From assembly GCF_029784135.1 (NCBI RefSeq), contig NC_073746.1:292106089-292170088 (forward strand): DNA of 64,000 bases. Reading direction: 5' to 3'. The DNA is from Toxorhynchites rutilus septentrionalis. Its lineage: Eukaryota; Arthropoda; Insecta; Diptera; Culicidae. The notes beneath the pieces were generated by a model, which saw nothing but the letters and a program-made list of their open reading frames with translations, was not told the DNA's origin and ran no database searches. Within the stretch, counting starts at the first letter, position 1, and the number at the start of each line of letters is the position of its first letter. A program made the position numbers and the translations under genes. Shown here piece by piece: positions 22,768 through 34,000 of this stretch.

Positions 22768-22913
22768 AAACAAGTCACAAAGCTGGATGGGAAGAAATTT
22801 TCCAACTGTGAAAGCTGTGGCGAGTGGCAACAAATCGCTAAACAGGAAGGTTTAGCCGAACAAGATGGGGATATCGAGTGCTAACAAAACAATAAACTCT
22901 TTAGATAATTTTG

Positions 22914-22930
22914 TGATCCTGAAAAGGACC
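22914..22930 (-). promoter_or_regulatory. Degenerate histone 3' stem-loop
   Basis: The minus strand reads ggtccttttcaggatc, followed by aattatctaaagagtttatt; compare the intact stem-loop at 5376-5391. It would belong to a gene transcribed leftward, divergent from H2A relic 2. No coding remnant was recognised upstream of it. Confidence 0.5.
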
Positions 22931-23079
22931 CTTTTTAGCCTGTATGTGATCCAACGAGCGAACAAATCGTAATGAATGTATTTTTATGCCATCGCTGCCT
23001 TTAAACGCTCATTCGTTCGTCTGGTTGGACTCGCCCCTTTGGCTGAGTCTGCCGATTTGTCTCTATCCTGTGAGTGTGT

Positions 23080-23460
23080 ACCGCTAGAGTACAAAAGGCG
23101 CGAATCCGCTGAAAAATATATCATTCTCTTTCAAACCGTAAATCAGTGTGGTTGTATGGCATCGTTTCACATCACATCGCATCAACGGATTGGTGCCGGA
23201 GCCAGTATACCTAATAGCGGTTATAGAATTTCGGCCGCCGGAGTGCTCGAGTTGGCTTGCAAAGCTGCTCACGACAATAAGAAAACCCGCCTACAGAACA
23301 GAGCACATTCGGTTCGGAGGCAACAACTAGTTTCAGCGAGTGGCAAACGCAATCGCAAAACGGCAGCAGGTAGATGAAGGAAAAAGTTTGTTTATACAGA
23401 CTGCTTTGGTGGCAAAACCAGCCACCGTAAAACACCGCGCTTTTCAGGGCCATTAAACCA
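23080..23460 (+). pseudogene. Histone H2A gene relic 2
   Basis: A frame from 23183 reads RIGAGASIPNSGYRISAAGV and LELACKAAHDNKKTR, matching the centre of H2A ([22 protein letters not shown]...). The N-terminal tail and the acidic C-terminus are lost. Upstream, atcattctctttcaaaccgt parallels the sequence before relic 1. Downstream, gcgcttttcagggc at 23437-23450 is a degraded stem-loop. Confidence 0.75.
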
Positions 23461-23469
23461 TTCAAAGAA

Positions 23470-24300
23470 GAGTTATTAAAAGTTATTCACAATACCAATG
23501 CATTCTAAAGTGACATAATATAACATATAATATAAACTGATTTATTTTGTTTATGCTTGTTCTTGAACTTATTGATGGTTGGGGTCTTTTAAATTGATCA
23601 TTCAGTTTTCACAAACCCATGCTTGGTTTCCGAATTAAAAGTGGCTTCAAATTACAACACATTGTATGCAGGATGGCATTAACGAATTTTCTCGGTAGCA
23701 AGAACTGCTTTCTTTGGTTGATAACTGATGTTGAAAATTGACTGACGTTACATCTGCATTGTATAGAAAATTAACTAAGGATCAACATGATGAGCTATGT
23801 TTTTCCAGCTGCTCTGTTCTTATTTTAAAGGACTTTAATCCGAAGGTCATCCGTCCCTGTATTTACTGTTGGTTTTTCAGAACGCTTCTAGCTCGTTTAT
23901 TTCTCGACAGATCGTAGAGTTCGTCTCCAAAACCTCAGTTCTTTTTCATTTTTATTTACTCTGTTTGCGGAGACTACAAATCTTACAATTCATTTGTCTC
24001 CGAAACCACAGTTTAAGGTACGATAATATGCTCAATAGTGAAATATATGATAGTGAATGAGCTGATAACCACCGATGCATTTCCTATCACAGCCATCATT
24101 TTGATTGTACGATATGTGCATACGCCGAAAGATGTCCGGCGTTGAACATTTAATAAGTACAAAGCCTTCAGAAAAAAAACAAGAATCAAGTTTGTAAAAA
24201 AAAAACGCAAAAACACAGAACCCCCAACATGTTCATGAACAGTAAACAGTAAACTAATCCATTTTTCAGGTAGATAGGTAGGTATTCACGTAGGAGAAGA
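23470..24300. other. No recognisable gene
   Basis: AT-rich anonymous sequence; short frames only. Confidence 0.45.
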
Positions 24301-24423
24301 AAATAAAAATATATATTCGAAATATATATTTAGCAAAAGCTGTCCCCTTTGTATAGTCCTACGTCACTCCGGTTATGTCCCTGACATTACCCACCCGTCT
24401 TTTTTATACCAACATATCTCTTA

Positions 24424-25750
24424 AGCCGGGTTCAGACGGTGCGAGTAAGCATACGAGTCGATCTAGTCAGTTACTGCAGTGCAGCTACTCACACCGTGTG
24501 AACACATCATGCCAGTTAGTGTCATGTGTGATTCGGCGTGCGAGCTACTTCAAAGTTTTTTGAATTTACTCGCACTCGCATCCCTCAAAACGTCAAAAAA
24601 CAGAATTTAGCGTTCGAATCAGGGATGCCAAATGTAAACAAATGTCTCTATTTTTAAGATATTTGAAAATATGCGAAGATATTTATAGACTTGAAAAATA
24701 TTGGAAAAACAAATAAAACCCTAATAGTTTCTAAACGGAATCGTTGTTATTTTGTTTGGCACACTGGCGGGGCACGTTTTCTTATTGAGACAGTTTTATT
24801 GGGAATCTAAATATAAAATCATCATCGGGCACAATTTTCATTCAAAATTCACTCACAACTTGCAAAAAAAAGTATTGTTCTAAGAAACAGAATACATATT
24901 CGATTTGAAAAAAAGTATATTTTCATTCATTATTTTAGTTTTTGAGACGTATTTATTCCTCCGGCGAATCTACTATCATTTTCATTTCACAAATTGGTAC
25001 ACGAAGCTGCTGTCAACGCGAAGTAAATCAAATTTTGAAAAATCTTTTAGACTGCCATTTGTAGCACCACATACTTTCGGAATTAATTAAGCTATGGATG
25101 CTTTCGAGGTTCTAAAAAATAGCGACAATAATCTGATATATATTCCATATTCCAGAAGAAAGGCACATCATTTCTAGTTTCACTCATGAGTGTATATTGG
25201 CGTTGTATTTGTGGAGCAATTAAATCCAACAGTTTTTTCACTTTTTCAGGTGTTATTTCCAACACTGCTCTGTACTCTCGGGGATCATCATCGTGGAGTT
25301 ACTCCAGTATTGTATTTGTTACTCCTTTTCTTTGCATCCAATTCCTGGCCCGAATCCTTTTTTCTTTCTGCTTTTTTCGGATAGTACCCTCAGTTCAAAG
25401 AAATTCAGCACAAAGTATTTGTAAACACGGCCAGCGTGTGTCTCGCGATAAAATTTAAAATTGTGTAATGATAAATTCAACTGAAAACCTAAGCCGAAAA
25501 CAGCCAATAAATAAGTTGATTTCGGATCAATCATCTGTCAAATTCGGACCTGATTGCTGTTTCTGACTATTTGATGGACATTTGAAAAATCGTCTGGCAT
25601 CTCTGGTAAACCCGTACTTAGTATCTAGTTTCTTGTCAGCAGCTCACATTGTGTGAACGGACAAGGCGAGTCAACCATTTGTCAAGCGAGTTCACCGGGT
25701 CAGTAGCTGCTCGTTGTGAAGTCAGCTACTAGCAACGTATAAATGGGCCT
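24424..25750 (-). mobile_element. PIF/Harbinger-type DNA transposon, copy 3
   Basis: 1327 bp with the same ends as copy 1, flanked by TTA at 24421-24423 and 25751-25753. The interior carries the same HARBI1-like fragment on the minus strand (about 25080-25300), here broken by frameshifts. It is inserted in a repeat whose uninterrupted relative is near 8570-8580 (-): ccaacatatctctta and the sequence after TTA (gttccaaatttcgga) are adjacent there, which confirms both borders. Confidence 0.85.
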
Positions 25751-26092
25751 TTAGTTCCAAATTTCGGAGTCAAAGTCATTCGCGACTAGCTGAGAAACAA
25801 TGTCTATTATTGTTGAATAAGGGTAGGGACTACGGAGTTTAAGCATTTAAATAATAAAATTCAATGATTTGCATTGATTTTTTCTAAATTTAGAACTGAT
25901 TCCAGGCATGCCGATTCGAAAGAGGGCATTGCAATTTAAAATTATTGTAGGGGCGACACCATGAATAATATTAAATAAATCATTCGTTTGACATGTGACT
26001 TGACAGTGTTGGTGCAAGCGTTAACGTAACGGAGACGATAATGGAACGTAGACGTTCTTTTCCGTAACGTTCTATGTGAATCGCACATAACT
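25751..26092 (-). repeat. Dispersed repeat/MITE, inverted copy of 8215-8580
   Basis: Contains gttccaaatttcggagtcaa, ggggcgacaccatgaataat and ends tatgtgaatcgcac. It is the part of the host repeat lying right of the Harbinger insertion. Confidence 0.65.
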
Positions 26093-26700
26093 CTGTCTGT
26101 TTCGAACGATGCATTTTGTAGAACATTTCACAATTGCCCATTGATTTGCTGTGCAATCGTTATGTCATGAAATATTCATAATCTAAAATGAAAGGATAAT
26201 TTTTCATCCGATCACGAATGTGAAAAAGATTTCAATTCGAAAGATTTTTCGAATGTGAAAAAGAATTTCATATGAATCGAATGGAAGCGAATCAATCAGG
26301 TTAATTGCATTTTTACTGTCGAAGATGTTCGGATTGCGGATGTGCGGATTTCCAGAAGGAATAAGTCCACTTCTGAAATAAAGCTGTGAACTTAAATTAA
26401 CATTATTGTATCTATGTATTCTATGTGATATCAACACTGAACTATATGAAAAAAAAAACCGTAAACTAAAATTGTATTTGGAAATGATTTTAAATCTATT
26501 TAATTTTATTCGATTGGCGTTTGCAATCACAATTAGTAAAGCTCAAGATTAATCTTTGAAGTTTGTGGTTTATATTCAGATGCGGATTGTTCCTCATCTG
26601 GTCAACTGTAAATTACGAGTTTCCGTGTTTGCAAACTAAATAGACTGCATATCTTCGCTGACAATTGAAAAACAAAAAAAAATTTGTTTACTCACAAGTA

Positions 26701-27644
26701 GGGTAAATGATCTTGGTTATAAAATATGATCATGATTTGCCCACTTTTTTGAATGCTCTAATTCAGCGCTCCTGTGTCAAATACGGCCTTCGAATGTTTC
26801 GAAACATATAAATGAAATTGTCTTTTACATGATTTATAGTAGTTTGATAGTATATTTTTACGAAATCACATGTTTTAAAGGATTATAAAATACACCTTCT
26901 ATTTGTGTCAATGCGCCCCTCATTCGAGTTAACTTTTAATCGATAACCAGATGATTATTTGGCACGTATTCAGACCTTTTCTGGATATACACTAGAACAT
27001 ACAACACTTATAAATATTGTAAACATCATGCTTGCTCACCATTTGTATCGGATTTACATAGCTAAACCATTAAATTAACGCATTTTGATGAACTCAATTC
27101 TGATCATGAGTTGTCCAATTCAATAATGTTGTTTTGTCCACATGATTTCTATAGCAACCGCTTGGCGCGCTGCGGTTTGTTTATGTTTGTTTATGGTGTG
27201 CTTCGCGCATAGCAGAAGTATGGTTTTTCTGTGTTGATTGTGTTGAGGTGAACACTTCTAAAATGCCCAAGAAAAGGCAATATTCTGAAGAAAGCCTAAA
27301 TTATGAATGAATCAATATGATGACAGTAAACTCAAGCAATGATAAATGCAACATCTAATTCTGAATTCGAATGTTTTCATTCAAAAATGGAGATTTCTAA
27401 AACCGGACAAACCATGATAATTTTTTGGGCAAACCATGATCATAATTCTTCTTTAAGGAAAATCGTTAAAAAACATAAAAATTTGAATAATTTCAACACC
27501 TTATGGTAGTATTAGCAAGACTTGTGGCTTTTCAACAAACCCAAACTCGTATCGATTATGTGTGATTTTCATGAAGAAAAATCGATTTGCATTTACTAGT
27601 TGCGTAAAAACACCCCAAATTGGACAAACCAAGATCATTTACCC
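26701..27644 (+). mobile_element. pogo-like non-autonomous transposon
   Basis: 944 bp flanked by TA (26699-26700 and 27645-27646). The inverted ends are gggtaaatgatcttggtt and aaccaagatcatttaccc. At 27264 a short frame opens MPKKRQYSEESLNYE and stops; basic MPKK...-type starts followed by a helix-turn-helix are seen in pogo/Psq-type transposases, so this may be the residue of a first exon. Assignment to pogo is inference. A partial inverted relative is at 18840-19235. Confidence 0.75.
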
Positions 27645-27728
27645 TATTTCTAAATTAAATGAAACATGTACTGAGTTAGGCGCAATCCTGTTATTTCCTT
27701 AATTATTTTAATTAAAAAAGGAAAAAAT

Positions 27729-27842
27729 GTCCACGTGGACAAAGGGAGGTAGGGGTATGAAAATGTCCACGCTTGTCCACGGAGGGAAAGGGGGGAGTCT
27801 AAAATCGTGCTTTTTCTGTCCACGTGGTATGTGGACATCCCC
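27729..27842 (-). mobile_element. GTCCACGTGG palindromic MITE terminus, block 4
   Basis: Incomplete left end (gtccacgtggac), core tgtccacgcttgtccacgg, complete right end (gtccacgtggtatgtggaca). Mirrors block 2 and pairs outward with block 3. Confidence 0.65.
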
Positions 27843-28095
27843 TAAAGGGATTCATTTTCACGATGAAATCACAATATTTTGATTCAGCGATTAATGGTAG
27901 ATACACCCTATCCAATCAATAGGACGTACACTCGCGAAAAAGAGTATAGCAAGCAAGCTTCCAAATGAACGCAATGTATACAAACAAAGCACTTATCATT
28001 CTTGTTTTTTGGTACCCGAAGTAAATGTATTGATCATTCTCATTCTGTAACAAACAAAAAATATTCAATGTATTAACCGTGTAGATGCAGAACAA

Positions 28096-31000
28096 ATGAG
28101 TGAAATCACCATGAGTGACGACGAAGAGCAGGAAACGGACTTTCAAGCCAGTGAAGATGAATGGCTTCCGGAAAAGTCCGATGGACGACGACTGCAAGTG
28201 GATCGCTCCGGAACGGAGTCGGACGAGATTTCGGGTGAAGAAAATAAGCGACCAGCGTGGAAAAAACGAGAACATGGCGGCGCCAAGGGAAGATCTAGCA
28301 GGACTACTGCGACAAGGTAGGCAAATATGTTCTCATATATATATATATTCTGATAATACAAAATGTTTTATTATAGAAAAACTCGTGGATCGATTAAACC
28401 GACTGTATCATTCAACGCACAGCGCAAGAAAATGGTTGTCGAAACAAATGATAATTCGGAAAGCAGCGGTGATGAGCATCTGGTGAATCCTAATATGTTA
28501 GATTTAAATTCGGACTTCTTCATGGAACCAGCAAATGATGCGGCTTCTAAGGCTGTCCCAACATTTGATTGCAATGCTGGGACGCATCTATCGGATTCAT
28601 CGGGGGATGAACATGAGGGCAAACAAACTGCTACTGAGAAGGACAAGATTGATGCACGAGAATCGAAAAGAAAACTAATCGCCAAAATCAACCAAAAATC
28701 ACAAGGTCTAGTAAATTTCGAAAGTCTCAATGAATTCAATCGTAAGATAGAACAAGCAAAACAACAATTACTGATATCTAAAACTAAAAAGTCGGATGGA
28801 AGCGGCTCGTCGAGCATCAGCAATATTCTCGCGATGGGTGAGCATAAAGGAAGTGACACACAATCAACAAAAACAGGTGAAAAGAAAAAGGATGAGTCGG
28901 ACTCTGATTGGGAGGATGTTGAAGAGAAAGAGGAAAACGGTTCTCATAAAGACGTCGAAATCACACTGGATATGAGACCTGTCGTGAGCCAGAAAAAGAA
29001 ACGCGATGGAATCGATGTAGAAGCATGCATCAGAAGAATTGAAAACCGAAGAAAGCGTGAGAATCAAATAGTTCTCCACAAGGTAAACATTCTTATGGCT
29101 ATCAGCCACGGCAACTATGTTAATAATACGCTCAACAGTACAAAATTACTCTCCTTGGCATTAACTTTGGTCCCATCCAAGAAGTGTTATCCAAAGAATC
29201 GAACCAATCTGGAATACTTCGAGCAAGTTACCAAATTCTATCGTGAAATAATTGACCTCAAAGATAAGCGAATGTTCAATCGGTTCAAAAAGCTTTCATC
29301 GCTGGAAACATCGCTTCGGCTGGAAATGCTCACTAAAGCTACCACCTGCAAACGAGATCACATCCTCATTTTCATAATCCTTCTACGAGCGATTGGGATC
29401 CAGTGCCGTCTGGTGATGTCGTTGGTCGTGGCTCCCAAAAAATTGCCCCAAAGTGAGTTAAATCCATCCCAAATGGAATCGACTAGAAAGGTAGATGCTA
29501 AGGGATCAGAAACTTCTAAAAGTTCTACAAATCAGTCAAGGCAGGCCATTGTGATCCCCCAATTAGACGGCAATGATGATTCTTGTGGCGAACCATTCAA
29601 GAAAAGAATATTGGACAACACAAAAAAGCAATCGAGCAAGAAGAATAATTTAGATGCGAAACCTGAATCGAACACGAAATCGGCGCTATCACCTAAAGTA
29701 AGTGTTATAATCCTCTCACGCATTATTAACCCATTAACATACGATTAAATTTTCAATTGAGCGGACCAGATTGACACGCTTCGGACAGTCACGCATCGTG
29801 CTATTTCACTACATTGCTAATCGCTCTAGAACCCTTTGATATGCGAATATAGCACGAGTAAGACTAGATGTTATAATTTTTGTGGCTCGATGTTGTAGGT
29901 TTAAGGGTTAAGCAACATCTGGAGAAGATGACGAGTGCTCACCATGTGTTAAACCTAAAGTCCAAAGCGCTCAAACGCCTATCGAAATATTTTTCAGGTC
30001 ATTCTCGCTCTGGAACAGATATACTCAACCTGTGGCCCACCAACCAACCTCTTTTGGTTAGCCCGTCTGGCCCGTTATCATTTTGTATGTGTAGAAATCA
30101 CAAAATCGCTTAGGAAACATGAGACGGAGTTTAAGGCCTTCTACACATTGGGAAACCGAAACCCGATTATTTTTTTTATCTGTATTATAGTAACTTTCAA
30201 CCCATTTGGCTGGTTCGTCATTTTTACTTACATTTTTGGAAGAATGTCGGGAGTGAGAATTGAACTCGTGACCTTCAGCGTGAGAGACATGAATGTTACC
30301 ACTACGCCAGATCGCCTCCCCCAAACCCGATCTATGTTGGCGATGTCAATCGCATCTCCAACTCAGCTCTGCATATTGAGACAACTCAATTTGCAAGCGA
30401 AAATTTAATTTTTGTTAGTCTTTTTTGCGATAGCAATTAAAATTCATAAACTTCTGAAATTGTAGGAATCATAATTGAGGGGCTTAGAATGCAAGGGGTG
30501 TAAGTGACTTGATCGATTTCTCTTCATCAACTTTTTCTTTAGTTGATAACTCAACTGCAAAATCGTTCCAATATGAGTTTGCTATACCATCCGATAGATG
30601 AGGTTCTGACCTTTCTTCAAGATTGTCAAATACAGCTGGGAATGAATTTGCTGCTAAGATATGACCAAAAGAGAGAGAGTCGATGTAGAGAAATCGATCA
30701 AATCACTTACACCCCTTTCTTTCTAAGCCCTTCAATTAAAAGCATTACAGGTCCGTCCATTTAGAAAAATGTCGCATTACATGTAAATCAGGACACGAAT
30801 CAAAACCTCAAAGTAAACTGACAATGTGATGGTGAGAGAGTGAATGAAAATTTACAACGTCTTAGGAATTTTTTAACGTTGAACTCGGTCGTTCTTTGCG
30901 CTAGCGAATGCACTTTAGTCTGAGTTGTGTGTTTCTTCACACTCCGCTATAAAATTTGGAGAATGAAAAGATCTGGGAAAATCACAGGTGAAAAAAACAT

Positions 31001-34000
31001 CACGTGTTAATTCAAGTTAAAGTAGAATCTCGATTATCCGCGGAATAGTCGGGTAAACTCACCGCGAATAACGAAAATCGCGGATGATCCATTAAAGGAC
31101 CAAAAAAGAAATGCAAACACGAAGAAAGATGTTTCAACATAAAAACTATGTTTTATCAATACAGAAATCATTAAACTATTCAGGAGTTCGGGTTGAGCAT
31201 CGGTGCGGACTAGACGTGCTCGTTTTTGCTCTATCTTTTCTCGTAGCAAGTGTCGGTGTTTATTTGGTGTTCGGTTAAAAATGTGTTAATTTAATGTGAA
31301 CATGTGCTTTCTGTCTAGATACAATGGGATCCAGTGAAATTTGTTTCAATTCCCTGGATAATTCATGTAAATATTGAATGCAGAATATGTTGGTGTGGAC
31401 GCGTCCGTTGTCCGCTCGGTTCGTGTAACGACATGTTCGTTTTTTTTTCATCGCGTGTTTATTTTGTATATGTGTATGCACATTTTGGAATACAGAAGAT
31501 AGGGCATGAGAACGTATGAGTGTTCGTTTTTTTGGTATTGAGTGTGAAGTTATAATATCGTTGTGACTGTATCACACCACAAGAATCATCGACAGGGATG
31601 GACTGAGCGGGAAGCTGCATCAGAGGTGTACACATTCTCTCATATGGAGAACCTGTTTGTACGCAGTGAATCACAAAAAGATACACAATCCGCGAGGAAC
31701 TGTGGACAGAGAAGGTGGAAAAGAAGAGAACGTTACAGAATCGGAAACCAAAGGAATAATTCACGAGCATGCAGTGGCGTCAGCTAAGTTTTATTTCTTT
31801 CGTATACATACATTATCTAAATTCTTTCGTTGCATAATTGTTTAATCTCTTATTTCTTCATTTCTCCAATTTAATTTCTTAATTTTTTTTTCTTGAATGT
31901 GTTTATCATTTCCTCATTAACTCTTCAATCTTGAATACTTTAATTATTCATTTCATTAATTATAATTCATCAATTCCGTCCAGCCGTCGCTAACAGAATA
32001 TATCGCTAGTACGAATCATTTGGGGGTAGTTCTCTCGGTTACCTTCTCAGGTTTCCCAAATATAACTCTCCGCCATCGCAACTAGAGTTCAATAAAGAAA
32101 ACTCGCGGTGATCAGCGATATAAATTTTCGGTCTGGGGTTCTCTCGGTTACCTACTCAGGTTTCCTAAACATATCTCTCCTTCGTCGCGATTGGGTTTCG
32201 ATGAAAACTACGTGTTATAAATAATAGATGAAAACGGAGTCAGAGCAATAAACTTTGTAGGTTTTGCTTCTCAGAAAAAAAATACAAAAATCTAAAAATT
32301 TACAAATCTAAAGATACAAAAATCTTAAAATCCAAAAATTTAAATATTTACAAAGCTCTAAATCAAGAAGTCTGAAAATATAAAAAAATATAAAAATATA
32401 AAAATCTAAAGATTTATTAATTTGAAAATGTAAAAATTTTAAACTCTAGAAATCTAAAAAATAAATTTAATAATCCACAAATCTAAAAATTTGAAATCTA
32501 AAAATCCAAAAATAAATTACCAAAAAAAATTGTTCAAATGCTACTTTGCAGCATTGTGTACGCACTTCTAAATATCTAAATATCTAAATATTCATTTGGA
32601 GAAAATTGAAAAATTAAATAAATTGAACTTGACAGGTAGTTTGTGTGTAGACATGTGACATCATTGTAATGTACGTTGTAATTTTGTAATTCTTCCTTCT
32701 CTAATTCTTTAATTGTTTAATTATTCATTCTTCAATTATTCAATACTGTAACTCTTCAGTACTTTAGAGTTTTTATGAGTTATGGCCTTCTCAGGTCAGG
32801 AAACATATCTATGTACTACGAACAATGAATAACGAAATGCATGACCGGTCCGATAACAATGTATATTTTCTTCTAATCTCATTTCGCCGAATAGTTGAGA
32901 GTTCACGTTTTTAGAATCACATCACTTACCGCAGTGAATCCTGATTTTTCTTAACCATTCCCACTAACAAATATCCTTTCTATGAGAAACGCTAGGGAAC
33001 CACGCTATAGAGGCGACCCTTCTGGCCTTCGGGCGGCGAATATCATACTAACATTCCTTCCCTTCCCCTGGTGACTGTAAGGACGTGGCCGGCGTCGTTA
33101 TTGACCATTTAAAGCTCGAATCACCGAAAATTGCACAACGAGAATGATTTGCTAGTCCCAAGCGTCATTCTGTGTGTTCTTTATGCAATTTGGTTGGTTC
33201 AGGTCAATCACGGAGAGCAACTACGAAATGTACAGTCTACCTAAGCTCAAGCTCAAGCTCAAGCTTACAGAAATCATTAAACTATTCATCTATAAGGTCG
33301 TGTATATCAGTGGCTGAATAATGTAAAAGCCATGATCACAACAAAAGATTATGGGCCTACCACTCACCAACAAATTCCGGAAAGGCCTATTGATTTACTA
33401 TGGAACTCGCAGTCGCAAATAATCCGCACGGCGGATCACCCGCTCGCGGATAATCGGGGTTCTACGGGGGTCATAGTCTTAATTACGGAACAAAAACATT
33501 TGCTTGCAGATAATATAACTTGCATATATTTTCGCAAACTAAAATAATCTGGCATCTCTGAAACTGAAAGGAACAGTCTGTATTTGTGAAGCGAGTATTA
33601 TGATGTGTTTTTGAGAAGGAAAAACGAGTTTCAAAGTATAAATTATAAATGAAAATTAACTTTTCCGAATCAAATTAGTATTCTATGTGAATGCAAATCA
33701 CTTTTTTTTCTGCAAGTGATGAGAAAATCCCATACAGAAATTGTGTCCGAAATTGACGTTATATTATATTAATAAATTTTAGTAGAAATATCTGAAAATT
33801 CAGAGGAAATAGGTTAAGTTAGGGTTAGGACTAAGCGCTTCAACTAATTAAATAATCCCAAGTAGATATTTTCATTCAAATATTACCAATTAAAAATTGC
33901 CTTTTAGCCTTCTAATCTGATGGAGAATAGTTTGGATATTTTCGTTGTCTCCGGTTGAGGGCGATATTGACCGTGTAAAGGTAGGTTTAGAGTTCCCGTG

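Larger units (their letters stand above)
31022..33465. mobile_element. pogo/Tigger-like element ends enclosing later insertions
   Basis: The left end gtagaatctcgattatccgc (31022-) and the right end gcggataatcggggttctac (-33465) are inverted repeats like those of pogo/Tigger MITEs. Most of the interior is the separate element at 31183-33265. The original MITE would be only about 340 bp without it. Flanking TA could not be fixed. Confidence 0.6.

Noticed and set aside
28143..28361. Minus frame opposite XPC exon 1
   Set aside because: Antisense shadow of the exon; no domain.
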